A stretch of DNA of 17,621 bases from CAUSKK01 sp963533935. GTDB taxonomy: Bacteria; Pseudomonadota; Gammaproteobacteria; Cardiobacteriales; Cardiobacteriaceae. The stretch covers positions 1 to 17,621 of the forward strand of contig CAUSQL010000028.1 of NCBI GenBank assembly GCA_963533935.1, in the 5' to 3' direction. This document shows positions 1 to 7,354 of this stretch, in pieces (the first letter of the stretch is position 1; the number at the start of each line of letters is the position of its first letter). Position numbers and translations under genes: made by a program. The notes beneath the pieces are model-generated. The model saw only the letters and a program-made list of their open reading frames with translations, did no database searches and had not been told where the DNA came from.

Positions 1-810
1 GGTGTCCTTGGCAAAGAATTCGCCAAAGGGGCCGGAGATGGTTACCTTGTCGCCGGGTTTCAACGACCAGATGTAGGAGGACATCTGCCCCGGCGGCGCG
101 TCGGGATTCTTCGGCGGCGGCGTGGCAATGCGTACGTTCAGCATGATGATGCCCTTCTCCTCGGGATAGTTGGCCATGGAGTAGGCGCGCATGATGGGCT
201 CGTCCACCTTAGAAACGTAGCGGAACAGGTTGAACTTATCCCAATCCTCGCGGAATTCCGCCGGCACATCGAAATCCTTATAGGCCACCGTGTGTGGCGG
301 TGCCTCAATCTGAATATAACCGCCGGCGCGGAAGGGCACACTTTCCCCTTCGGGCACTTTCAGCTTCAGCTCCTTAATGAAAGTGGCCTTGTTATCGTTG
401 GAAATAACCGTACATTCCCACTTGCGGACGCCGAAGACCGAGTCTTCCACTTCCACCTTCATGTCCCGCTTCACCGCCACCTGGCAGGAGAGGCGCACGC
501 CATTCTTGGCGTCCTTCTTACTGATATGGCCCAGCTCCACCGGCAGTATGTCGCCGCCGCCCTCTTCAACTATCACCCGGCACTGGCCACAGGAGCCGCC
601 GCCGCCGCAGGCGCTAGATACGTAGATGCCGTTATTGGCCAGGGTGCCCAGCAGCTTGCCGCCGGCGGGCACGGTAATTTCCTTCTGGTGATTAATGGTA
701 ATTTTCACGTCGCCTTCGGACACCAGCCATTTGCGGGACAGCAAAATCACCGCCGAGAGCAACAGAATTAAAACAATGAAAAGCACAATGCCCACTGCAA
801 TGTCATTCAT
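1..810 (-). CDS. nqrF: Na+-NQR subunit F, NADH-oxidising (3' end outside window)
   Basis: This is the input subunit of Na+-translocating NADH:quinone oxidoreductase; it takes a hydride from NADH onto FAD and passes electrons to a 2Fe-2S cluster at the inner membrane. The first 270 codons are present and the C-terminal NAD-binding part lies beyond base 1. One transmembrane helix spans about residues 4-24. A plant-ferredoxin domain follows with cluster ligands Cys68, Cys74, Cys77 and Cys109 (CX5CX2CX31C). The FAD-binding motif RAYSMAN begins at Arg208. These positions lie two residues before those of the Vibrio cholerae protein, which supports the start at 810. It begins 12 bp after the nqrE stop as last gene of the nqr operon. 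No defect is visible in the part present. Confidence 0.97.
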   Translation of the reverse strand, partial: MNDIAVGIVLFIVLILLLSAVILLSRKWLVSEGDVKITINHQKEITVPAGGKLLGTLANNGIYVSSACGGGGSCGQCRVIVEEGGGDILPVELGHISKKDAKNGVRLSCQVAVKRDMKVEVEDSVFGVRKWECTVISNDNKATFIKELKLKVPEGESVPFRAGGYIQIEAPPHTVAYKDFDVPAEFREDWDKFNLFRYVSKVDEPIMRAYSMANYPEEKGIIMLNVRIATPPPKNPDAPPGQMSSYIWSLKPGDKVTISGPFGEFFAKDT

Positions 811-822
811 AGCAAACCTCGT

Positions 823-1434
823 CTATAACTTAATGCCGGAAAAGGACATAAAGCCCAATGCCATTAGGCCGGCGGTAATGAAGGTTATGCCCAGGCCCTG
901 CAGCGCCTTGGGCACGTCAGAATAGCGGAGTTTCTCCCGCACGCCAGCCATGGCAGTTATGGCCATGGCCCAGCTAAGGCCAGAACCAATCCCGTAAACC
1001 ACCGATTCGGAGAAGTTATAGTTCCGTTCCACCATAAAGAGTGAGCCGGCCAGAATGGCGCAGTTCACCGCAATTAACGGCAGATAAATACCCAGGGCGT
1101 TGTAAAGCGCCGGCACGTATTTATCCAAAAACATTTCCAGCACCTGCACAACGGCAGCAATGGTACAGATGTAAATAATGGTGCCGAGGAATTCAATGTT
1201 AATTTCCACCCCCAGTGTTCGCCACAGCACCGCGCCATCTTTGATGATGTACTGATACAGCAGGTTGTTCAGCGGCACCGTTAGCGTTTGCACTATGACC
1301 ACCGCCACCCCTAGACCAAAGGCGGTGCCAATTTTCTTGGATACGGCCAGGAAGGTGCACATGCCCAGAAAGAAGGACAGGGCCATGTTCTCAATGAACA
1401 GGGATTTAACGAAGAGACTAATTAAATGTTCCAT
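823..1434 (-). CDS. nqrE: Na+-NQR subunit E, membrane protein
   Basis: This is an integral membrane subunit of Na+-NQR that, with NqrD, holds an intramembrane iron-sulfur centre relaying electrons from NqrF towards NqrC. The 203-residue product (family usually about 198) is almost entirely hydrophobic, with about six membrane helices. Cys26 (GMCTFLAV) and Cys125 (AVNCAIL) match the paired cysteines that ligate this centre. The family's inverted-topology relationship with NqrD is evident in the similar spacing of these cysteines. The start is preceded by a GGGG Shine-Dalgarno-like run overlapping the nqrD stop codon, so translation is probably coupled. Confidence 0.97.
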   Translation of the reverse strand: MEHLISLFVKSLFIENMALSFFLGMCTFLAVSKKIGTAFGLGVAVVIVQTLTVPLNNLLYQYIIKDGAVLWRTLGVEINIEFLGTIIYICTIAAVVQVLEMFLDKYVPALYNALGIYLPLIAVNCAILAGSLFMVERNYNFSESVVYGIGSGLSWAMAITAMAGVREKLRYSDVPKALQGLGITFITAGLMALGFMSFSGIKL

Positions 1435-1443
1435 GACAGGCCC

Positions 1444-2118
1444 CTAGTTATCCAAAATGGGTTTGGCACTTTCGGCCATGGTGAAGTCGCTGGCCTCGCA
1501 CTGCTGCGGCTTACAGCTGCGCAGCGCCCAGATTAGGCAGCCAATGACAAAGAAGGCACTTGGAGGTAGCAACATCAAGCCATTGGTTTGATACCAGCCG
1601 CCATTTTTAATGCTTGGCAGCACGGTAATGCCAAACCAGGTGCCACTGCCAAGAATTTCCCGGATAGTGCCCACGGTCAATAACATGGCGCTATAGCCTA
1701 GACCATTGCCGATACCGTCCCAGAAGCTGGGCTTCGGTGGATTACTCATGGCATAGGCCTCCAAACGTCCCATAACAATACAGTTGGTAATGATCAGCGA
1801 GACAAACACCGACATCTGCTTAGATAATTCAAAGAAAAAGGCCCGCAGCAGCTGATCCACCACAATAACCAGCGAGGCCACCACGGTCATCTGAATGATG
1901 ATGCGGATATTATTGGGAATGCGCTCGCGAATCATACTGATGAATAGATTGGAAAAGCCCGTAACCAGAGTTAGACCCAAAGACATGAGGGCCGCCGTCT
2001 TCATATTGCCCGTTACGGCCAGGGCCGAACAAATGCCCAGCACCTGGAGGGCAATGGGGTTATTGTTAAATATGGGACCGAAAATTATGTCCCGATAGTT
2101 ATATTTTTTGTCGCTCAT
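1444..2118 (-). CDS. nqrD: Na+-NQR subunit D, membrane protein
   Basis: This is an integral membrane subunit of Na+-NQR and the partner of NqrE in binding the intramembrane iron-sulfur centre. The N-terminus (residues 10-30, with GPIFNNNPIALQVLGIC) is the recognisable family signature. Cys30 and Cys113 (ITNCIVMGR) are the expected cluster ligands. About six transmembrane helices are visible. At 224 residues it is longer than the usual roughly 210; the excess is a polar tail after residue 198 containing a Cys-rich stretch (SCKPQQC) that I do not recognise as conserved. The gene lies 12 bp after nqrC and 9 bp before nqrE. Confidence 0.97.
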   Translation of the reverse strand: MSDKKYNYRDIIFGPIFNNNPIALQVLGICSALAVTGNMKTAALMSLGLTLVTGFSNLFISMIRERIPNNIRIIIQMTVVASLVIVVDQLLRAFFFELSKQMSVFVSLIITNCIVMGRLEAYAMSNPPKPSFWDGIGNGLGYSAMLLTVGTIREILGSGTWFGITVLPSIKNGGWYQTNGLMLLPPSAFFVIGCLIWALRSCKPQQCEASDFTMAESAKPILDN

Positions 2119-2130
2119 AATGATTTGCCC

Positions 2131-2943
2131 TTATTTTTTCAGCTTGGCCAGGTCAATCTTGCCCGCCTGTAAATTATCAATGAAAGGCTTGTAGGTGGTG
2201 GGGCCGAGCCAGAAATTAACCATGTTCTCCACGCCGCGGCTGGTCAGAGTGGCCCCCGAAAGGGAATCCACCTCATGGTCATTTTTTGCCCCGGTCTTGT
2301 TCAGCTTAATTACCGCCCTGCCGTTATCATCAAAGGGAATTTTGTTATTCCACTTAACCTGCCAGGTGGGATTAACGATTTCTCCGCCTAGGCCCGGGGT
2401 CTCCGCGTGCTGATAGAAGCTGATGCCAACAATCTTCACTGGCGTGGCCGTTAGATCTAGGGCGGTAAAGCCATACATGGTGCTCCACAGCCCATAGCCC
2501 TGGATGGGAATAACCACATTCTTCAACTTATCGCCGTCCATAACCAGATAGGCCGAACCGTTCTTGGCAATGCGCTGAATCGATGCCGGATCTTCCTTAA
2601 GGGCTTCACCCTGGGGCGACTTGGCCACCGCATACATGTCGTAACTGGCCGGGTCAATGTCGGGAGCCAGTTCACCGCTCTGGAGATTGACTACCACTGG
2701 CACAATATCCTTAAAGCGTTCGTCAATTTCCCTATTGGAAAGTTTTACGCCCCGTTCGGCTAAACCAGAAGCAATAAGGATATTCAGGCGCTTTTCATTC
2801 AGCTTGTTCTGATTTTGAATGCCACGCAGTGCTACGGCTGCTACAGAAACCAGTAGGGCACAAATTAGACAGGTAATGGTGGCAAATTTGATTACATAGC
2901 TATTTTTGTTCGTATCGAGAACTTTATTTTCTTCATTTGACAC
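2131..2943 (-). CDS. nqrC: Na+-NQR subunit C, covalent FMN carrier
   Basis: This periplasm-facing subunit of Na+-NQR carries an FMN bound covalently to threonine through a phosphoester bond made by the flavin transferase ApbE. The 270-residue product has one N-terminal membrane anchor (about residues 17-40) and a large periplasmic FMN-binding domain. The flavinylation motif is DSLSGATLTS, with Thr232 of SGAT the likely acceptor. The motif HAETPGLGGEI in the middle of the domain is also typical. Its start overlaps the end of nqrB by 11 bp, so the two are translationally coupled. No apbE gene is present in this window, although one must exist elsewhere for the protein to mature. Confidence 0.97.
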   Translation of the reverse strand: MSNEENKVLDTNKNSYVIKFATITCLICALLVSVAAVALRGIQNQNKLNEKRLNILIASGLAERGVKLSNREIDERFKDIVPVVVNLQSGELAPDIDPASYDMYAVAKSPQGEALKEDPASIQRIAKNGSAYLVMDGDKLKNVVIPIQGYGLWSTMYGFTALDLTATPVKIVGISFYQHAETPGLGGEIVNPTWQVKWNNKIPFDDNGRAVIKLNKTGAKNDHEVDSLSGATLTSRGVENMVNFWLGPTTYKPFIDNLQAGKIDLAKLKK

Positions 2944-4102
2944 GGCTTCTCTCCTGACGGCGTTTGATATTGCCCCGCATTACCAGGTAATCCATGAGAG
3001 GGGCAAATAAATTGGCAAACAAAATGGCCAACATAATTCCTTCGGGGAAGGCCGGGTTTACCACCCGAATTAATACGGTCATTGCCCCAACTAGGAAACC
3101 GAACATGTAGCGGCCCTTGTTAGTTACCGCCGCCGTTACCGGATCCGTAGCCATAAAGAAGGTGCCGAAGGCGAAGCCGCCCAGCACAAAATGCCACCAG
3201 AAGGGCATGGCAAACATGGGATTGGTGCTACTGCCGATGGCATTAAATAGGAGGGAAGTGGCAATCATGCCAAGGATACTGCCCAGCACAATGCGCCAGG
3301 AGGCAATGCCCGTAACTAGCAGGAAGATGCCACCGATTAATATGGCAAAGGTGGAAGTTTCACCAATGGCGCCGGCCTGGAATCCCCAAAAGGCGTCCCA
3401 CCAGGACAGACCTTCCCGCAATTTGTCCATGCCTTCAGTTGCTGCCACACTTAGAGCCGTTGCACCGGAATAGCCATCAACCATTTGTCCGGCCGCCGCC
3501 ACCCACACCTGGTCGCCGGTAATCTGTGCCGGATAGGCAAAGTATAGGAAGGCCCGCGCCGCTAGGGCCGGGTTTACAAAGTTCTTGCCGGTGCCGCCAA
3601 AGACTTCCTTGCCCAACACCACGCCGAAGCTGATGGCCACCGCCACCTGCCAGAGGGGAATGGTGGGCGGGACAATTAGGGAGAAAAGAATGGAGGTAAC
3701 GAAAAAACCTTCGGAAATTTCATGCTTGCGCACCATGGAAAACAGTACTTCCCAGAAACCACCCACGGCAAAGGTAACCAGATAGATGGGCACGTGGTAA
3801 TAGGCGCCGAAGAGCATATTGCCAATGAGGCCTCGGCTAACGCCGGTGGCCTTGGCGGCTTCCGCACCAATGAAATACCAGCCGGCAAACATGGCCGGGA
3901 AGGCCGCGAGCCAGACAAAAATCATGATGCGCTTTAAATCTATGGGGTCGCGCACGTGCGAAGCCCGAGCGGTTACGTAGCGCGGGCTAAAGAAAATGGT
4001 GGCCGCCGCTTCATAGATAGGGTAGAAGAGCGCCAACTTGCCACCTTTAGTAAAGTGGTGTTCAAACTTTTCAAAAATGGTCTTATCTTTTTCTTCTGCC
4101 AT
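2933..4102 (-). CDS. nqrB: Na+-NQR subunit B, covalent FMN and riboflavin subunit
   Basis: This is the largest membrane subunit of Na+-NQR. In the characterised enzymes it carries a covalent FMN and riboflavin and contributes the Na+ channel and quinone site. The 389-residue product has about ten hydrophobic segments. The flavinylation motif MVDGYSGATALS places the FMN acceptor at Thr215. It is somewhat shorter than the Vibrio protein (about 415), the difference being at the N-terminus. The start at 4102 is supported by a GGAAGG Shine-Dalgarno sequence overlapping the nqrA stop, only 2 bp away. The 3' end overlaps nqrC. Confidence 0.97.
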   Translation of the reverse strand: MAEEKDKTIFEKFEHHFTKGGKLALFYPIYEAAATIFFSPRYVTARASHVRDPIDLKRIMIFVWLAAFPAMFAGWYFIGAEAAKATGVSRGLIGNMLFGAYYHVPIYLVTFAVGGFWEVLFSMVRKHEISEGFFVTSILFSLIVPPTIPLWQVAVAISFGVVLGKEVFGGTGKNFVNPALAARAFLYFAYPAQITGDQVWVAAAGQMVDGYSGATALSVAATEGMDKLREGLSWWDAFWGFQAGAIGETSTFAILIGGIFLLVTGIASWRIVLGSILGMIATSLLFNAIGSSTNPMFAMPFWWHFVLGGFAFGTFFMATDPVTAAVTNKGRYMFGFLVGAMTVLIRVVNPAFPEGIMLAILFANLFAPLMDYLVMRGNIKRRQERSRVK

Positions 4103-4104
4103 TT

Positions 4105-5469
4105 TTAACCTTCCTGTTCAATTATGGTCAGGTTTTCACGCAAAATTGCGCCAAAGTCATGCTTACCTGCGTCCACATAGCTTAGTAAAGCCACGTCCTC
4201 CTCAACCAGTTCCAAGGCGCCCAGATTAACGGCCGTATCCGTATCCTTCATGACCAGTGCTTTCAATAGTAAGGTTGGGAGAATGTCCAGTGGCATAACC
4301 TCTTCATAGATGCCAAAGGGTACGATGGGGCGTGGTGAGCCCTGCATGGAAGTGGTGAATTTAAAGGGTGATACTTTCTTTAAAAACCGGCCCGCATAGG
4401 CGCGAGTCTTGGAGAAAACGCCACAGCCCGGCCGCAGATATTCTAAAAATATGGAATGGCGACCTTCGGGAATAACGCTAATTTGCTGGTCGTAGAAACC
4501 CAGATAGGGGGCATTGGCGCGCAGTTGGCGGCCGGAGAAAACCGAACCGGAAATGCGCCGCTGCTCACCTTCTTGCAAATTGCCACTTACGACTGCTTCC
4601 ACATCAACACCGCCATTAACCCGTAGCAATTTGGCTTCTTTTAGCCCTTCACCCACCAGTGCCACCACCTTGGAAAAATCAAGAATGCCAGTGCGGAAGA
4701 AGCGGCCAATGGCCAGCAAACCCTGTAGATTTAAATGCCAAACGGTTTTTTGGCTACCCACCCCATCAATAAAGTGAATGTGTGTGCCCACCAGGCCGGC
4801 CGGATGGATGCCACCAAATTCATGCTCCCGACAACGACTTGAATTATTAATTGGTAGCTTAGCCCCGGCTTTCTTGGCTATATGAATAGTGCCTTGGGTT
4901 AGATTTTCTAATACCGTAAGGCCAGCACTGTAGTTCCGTTTATTGTCCTCATCTTCCAGCAGGATTAGCGGGTCAAAGGCCAACGGATTGCTGTCCATGG
5001 TATTGACAAAAATGGAGTGGGCCTGGCCATTTAGCGGTGGCACCTTGTCAAAGGGACGCTGGCGTAGCAGCGGCCACAGGCCGTATTTGGCAAGGATTTC
5101 AATGATTTGTTCCCGTCCCAGGGCGCTTATCTTTTCCCCTTCACCGTAGGCATTAAAGGTGGGAGCCGCTTCCTGATTAGGCTTAATGCTAATGGCAATG
5201 AAATGACGCCGGTCGCCACGGAGAATTTTTTCCACTGTGCCCGAGACGGGGGCGCAGACGAAAACACCGGGATTTTTCTTATCCTCAAAAAGGGCCTGGC
5301 CAAGATTAACCCTATCACCCTCACTGACCAGCATGGTTGGTTTTAGACCGATGAAATCGTCACCGAAAATGCCTACCGTGGCCGTAGGAAAGTCAATCTT
5401 CTGGGGGATTGCGCCATTGGCAACGGCGCCGGAGATGGGCAAATCAATGCCCTTGGTTATAGTTATCAT
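4105..5469 (-). CDS. nqrA: Na+-NQR subunit A
   Basis: This peripheral cytoplasmic subunit of Na+-NQR contributes to the ubiquinone site. The 454-residue product is close to the family norm (about 446) and opens with the typical MITITKGIDLPISG. A characteristic segment near the middle reads GIHPAGLVGTHIHFIDG, and there are no membrane helices, as expected. It is the first gene of nqrABCDEF. The start codon lies only 37 bp downstream of the mature 3' end of tRNA-Leu, with no strong Shine-Dalgarno sequence (a GAGG lies about 16 nt upstream) and no convincing promoter between them. Read-through from secG-tRNA is therefore possible. Confidence 0.96.
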   Translation of the reverse strand: MITITKGIDLPISGAVANGAIPQKIDFPTATVGIFGDDFIGLKPTMLVSEGDRVNLGQALFEDKKNPGVFVCAPVSGTVEKILRGDRRHFIAISIKPNQEAAPTFNAYGEGEKISALGREQIIEILAKYGLWPLLRQRPFDKVPPLNGQAHSIFVNTMDSNPLAFDPLILLEDEDNKRNYSAGLTVLENLTQGTIHIAKKAGAKLPINNSSRCREHEFGGIHPAGLVGTHIHFIDGVGSQKTVWHLNLQGLLAIGRFFRTGILDFSKVVALVGEGLKEAKLLRVNGGVDVEAVVSGNLQEGEQRRISGSVFSGRQLRANAPYLGFYDQQISVIPEGRHSIFLEYLRPGCGVFSKTRAYAGRFLKKVSPFKFTTSMQGSPRPIVPFGIYEEVMPLDILPTLLLKALVMKDTDTAVNLGALELVEEDVALLSYVDAGKHDFGAILRENLTIIEQEG

Positions 5470-5506
5470 ACTAACAATACCTAATCCTCAAGATGATTTT
5501 TAGAAG

Positions 5507-5588
5507 TGCTGATGGCGAGACTCGAACTCGCATGGCTTGCGCCACTACCCCCTCAAGATAGCGTGTCTACCAGTTCCACCACATCAGC
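5507..5588 (-). tRNA. leuU: tRNA-Leu, anticodon GAG
   Basis: An 82-nt class II tRNA folds cleanly by eye. The acceptor stem is GCTGATG with CATCAGC, the D stem GTG/CAC, and the anticodon stem CTATC/GGTAG encloses loop TTGAGGG, giving anticodon GAG. The long variable arm is TGGC-GCAA-GCCA, and the T arm is GCGAG-TTCGAGT-CTCGC. The discriminator is A. The 3' CCA is not encoded (the next bases are CTTCTA), so it must be added after transcription. Position just downstream of secG is the same as leuU in Escherichia coli. Confidence 0.97.
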
Positions 5589-5597
5589 GGGAAAGAA

Positions 5598-5620
5598 AGC
5601 GCTCCCTAATTGGAAGCGCT
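5598..5620 (-). terminator. Hairpin at the secG 3' end, weak terminator or processing site
   Basis: AGCGCTTCC pairs with GGGAGCGCT around a 5-nt loop, a 9-bp stem with one G-U pair. It overlaps the secG stop codon and is followed by a U-rich stretch (UUCUUU). The tail is imperfect and the tRNA starts about 10 nt later, so it may attenuate or serve tRNA 5' maturation rather than fully terminate. Confidence 0.4.
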
Positions 5621-5983
5621 CGGAATATCGGTATTAGAAGTAGGCTTAGCATTATCCTTCTTCGCGCTGGGCACGTCAATGGTACTACTATCCTTCTTAC
5701 TGCTGGCCGGCGCCCGGTCATAGATATTATTGCTGTGCGCCTCCTTATTGAGGGAGTAGCCAAGGGCCACAGCACTGATAAATAACACAAAGGCTAAGAG
5801 CCTGGTGGATTTATAGAGGAAATTACCGGCCCCCTTGGCACCGAAGATGGTACTGGAGGCACCGCCGCCGCTCCCACCGCCTAGGGACCCCATGCCGGAG
5901 CTTTTCGGCTGCTGGATAAGCACAAAGGCTATTAGCGCAATAGCCGTTAAAACATAAATTATTTGTAAAAGAGTGGATAACAT
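5606..5983 (-). CDS. secG: SecG, preprotein translocase subunit
   Basis: This small membrane subunit of the SecYEG translocon stimulates SecA-driven protein export. Residues 3-23 form the first membrane helix. They are followed by the conserved cytoplasmic loop QQPKSSGMGSLGGGSGGG with the family's Gly/Ser-rich run, and a second helix at about 60-80. The 125 residues include a hydrophilic, low-complexity Ser/Lys/Asp tail after residue 85, longer than in E. coli (110 residues). The start ATG shares one base with the tpiA stop (TAATG). The tpiA-secG-tRNA-Leu order is common in gammaproteobacteria. Confidence 0.95.
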   Translation of the reverse strand: MLSTLLQIIYVLTAIALIAFVLIQQPKSSGMGSLGGGSGGGASSTIFGAKGAGNFLYKSTRLLAFVLFISAVALGYSLNKEAHSNNIYDRAPASSKKDSSTIDVPSAKKDNAKPTSNTDIPSASN

Positions 5984-6699
5984 TAGCCTATTGCCTTAAT
6001 TATTTGCAGAAACACATCTGCCTTTAAAGAGGCGCCGCCCACCAAAAAGCCGTCAATATCCTCACCGGAGAATAAATCTTTAGCGTTTTCCGGCTTAACG
6101 GAGCCACCATAAACAATTCGTAATAATTGGGCAATATTAGCATATTTCCCCCTGATAATTCCGCGGATTTCCCGGTGCACCTCCTGGGCGTAGGCAGCGG
6201 TGGCGGACTTGCCCGTGCCAATGGCCCAAACCGGTTCATAGGCAATTACATCGGCTTCGGTGAGTAAATCGGCGGCCAAAATGGGTTCCAATTGGCGCAG
6301 CAGGGCGGCACTGGTTTTTTTCTCCTCATATTCGGCCAGACTTTCGCCAATGCAATAGATGACTTTTAAATTTTGTTTTTTGGCCTGGCGCCATTTTTCA
6401 ATTAATAGGGATTCAGTTTCGCCGTGGTCGGTGCGCCGCTCGGAGTGGCCCAGAATCACATAGGTGGCGCCGGCTTCCCGCAGCATGGCCGCACTAATTT
6501 CGCCGGTGTGGGCGCCGTTTTCGTGGGCGCTAACGTCCTGGCCGGCCAGGGGAGCAAACTGCGCCTGGGCCAATAGGGTGGCGGGCAGGCCGAAGACCGT
6601 GTCAGCCTGGGGGAAAGTCCAGGAGTGGGCCGCGAATTCTTTGATTAGATTGCTGTCGCCATTCATTTTCCAGTTGGCAGCGATGAGGGCTTTGCGCAT
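5983..6699 (-). CDS. tpiA: Triosephosphate isomerase
   Basis: This enzyme interconverts dihydroxyacetone phosphate and glyceraldehyde 3-phosphate in glycolysis and gluconeogenesis, in the cytoplasm. The 238-residue product carries the complete active site: Lys11 in NWKMN, the electrophilic His85 in ILGHSERR, and catalytic Glu155 in AYEPVWAIGTGKSAT. The phosphate-binding strands YGGSVKPENA and GFLVGGASL are at the end. It is slightly shorter than E. coli TpiA (255) but complete. An AAGGA Shine-Dalgarno sequence lies about 8 nt before the ATG. It is translationally coupled to secG. Confidence 0.97.
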   Translation of the reverse strand: MRKALIAANWKMNGDSNLIKEFAAHSWTFPQADTVFGLPATLLAQAQFAPLAGQDVSAHENGAHTGEISAAMLREAGATYVILGHSERRTDHGETESLLIEKWRQAKKQNLKVIYCIGESLAEYEEKKTSAALLRQLEPILAADLLTEADVIAYEPVWAIGTGKSATAAYAQEVHREIRGIIRGKYANIAQLLRIVYGGSVKPENAKDLFSGEDIDGFLVGGASLKADVFLQIIKAIG

Positions 6700-6730
6700 G
6701 TGAATTCCTTAAGTTAATGATGGAATGGCT

Positions 6731-6758
6731 ATTTTAAAGCATGGCCCTGGCCGAAAAA
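6731..6758 (-). promoter_or_regulatory. Possible tpiA promoter
   Basis: A -10-like TAAAAT (complement of 6731-6736) lies about 30 bp before the tpiA start. The region about 17 bp further upstream is only T-rich and a poor -35 match. This is the only candidate visible between the repeats and tpiA. Confidence 0.3.
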
Positions 6759-6800
6759 TTACGGTCCGTAGATGCGGCACCTTAATCTTCTGCTGTCAAA

Positions 6801-7064
6801 ATACATACATACGGGCGCTTTCCCTGTATGTTTAATGGATTTACAAATGGACGGGCGGTTGTTCGATTTTAAGGTATCACTGCACCCTTCGCTAACGCTC
6901 GGGCGGTTGTTCGATTTTAAGGTATCACTGCACCCTTCGCTAACGCTCGGGCGGTTGTTCGACCTTAAGGTCTCACTGCACCCTTCGCTAACGCTCGGGC
7001 GGTTGTTCGACCTTAAGGTCTCACTGCACCCTTCGCTAACGCTCGGGCGCTTCTCCTGTATGTA
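6801..7064 (-). repeat. Composite repeat element 1 (A unit, four tandem 48-bp B units, A unit)
   Basis: Read on the minus strand, the element starts with a part-length A module (TACATACAGGAGAAGCGCCC, 7045-7064). It continues through four direct 48-bp repeats (6853-7044) and an ATTTGTAAA-like end (6840-6848). It closes with a short A unit at 6803-6831 whose ends ACATACA and TGTATGT are inverted repeats. Each 48-bp copy contains the B-module scaffold GTGAG-ACCTTAAGGT-CGAACAACCG, recognisable from elements 3 and 4. The 48-bp length is a multiple of three, so an open frame runs through on the plus strand, but it is a repeat by-product. Confidence 0.85.
6853..7044. repeat. Tandem array, four copies of 48 bp
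   Basis: Four uninterrupted direct copies occupy 6853-6900, 6901-6948, 6949-6996 and 6997-7044. Each begins GGGCGGTTGTTCGA and ends TTCGCTAACGCTC. Copies 1 and 2 are identical to each other, and copies 3 and 4 are identical to each other. The two pairs differ at three positions in the central hairpin (ATTTTAAGGTATCAC against ACCTTAAGGTCTCAC). This suggests recent duplication of each variant. Confidence 0.95.
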
Positions 7065-7235
7065 TTTTTATTTGATTTAGCGACGACCAGCCGGTTTCTT
7101 CATGACGTCCTAAATGGCCCGATGAATCTCCCCATTTCTCCCAATAACCTGAAGCTCTAGCCCAATGCGGATTTATTACCCACCCTTTCAGCAACAAACT
7201 CGCGAGAGTTGGCCCTGCTCAATCTATACAGATGG
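7065..7235. other. Gene-free segment between repeat elements 1 and 2
   Basis: I see no RNA gene, promoter or start codon with a supported frame. On the minus strand one frame stays open for about 50 codons (roughly 7060-7207) with a non-repetitive composition, including WARASGYWEKWGDSSG, but it has no start. It could be a decayed coding fragment or chance. Confidence 0.4.
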
Positions 7236-7351
7236 GCGGGCGGCTCTTCGCAACGGCGTTGCTCAGGCGCCTATCCATTTTACAAACAGTCGGGCGCTTT
7301 ACCTGTTTGTAAAAATAGCGATATTTACAAACAGGTAAAGCGCCCGACTGT
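7236..7351 (-). repeat. Composite repeat element 2 (A-A inverted pair plus one B unit)
   Basis: Two A modules face each other and form a perfect 28-bp inverted repeat (7286-7313 and 7324-7351) around a 10-nt loop. On the minus strand they are followed by a B module at about 7236-7272. That module has inner stem CAAC-GCC-GTTG between TGAG and CGAA, and outer stem GGCG/CGCC. The complete unit at 7278-7313 has the family's TTTACAAACAG/CTGTTTGTAAA ends. The hairpin starts 4 nt after the stop codon of the adhesin-E-like gene and may terminate or stabilise the long operon transcript. Confidence 0.88.
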
Positions 7352-7354
7352 CGG

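Noticed and set aside
1636..1652. Second sigma-54-like site (TGGCAC-N5-TTGG, minus strand)
   Set aside because: The -12 GC is missing and it lies within nqrD coding sequence.
6853..7044. CRISPR array
   Set aside because: The copies are directly abutting with no unique spacers, and there are no cas genes.
6772..7080. Plus-strand 102-residue frame with four 16-residue repeats (GRLFDFKVSLHPSLTL type)
   Set aside because: It exists because the DNA repeat is 48 bp, a multiple of three. It has no ribosome binding site, runs through DNA hairpin repeats, and the same motif elsewhere is out of frame or interrupted.
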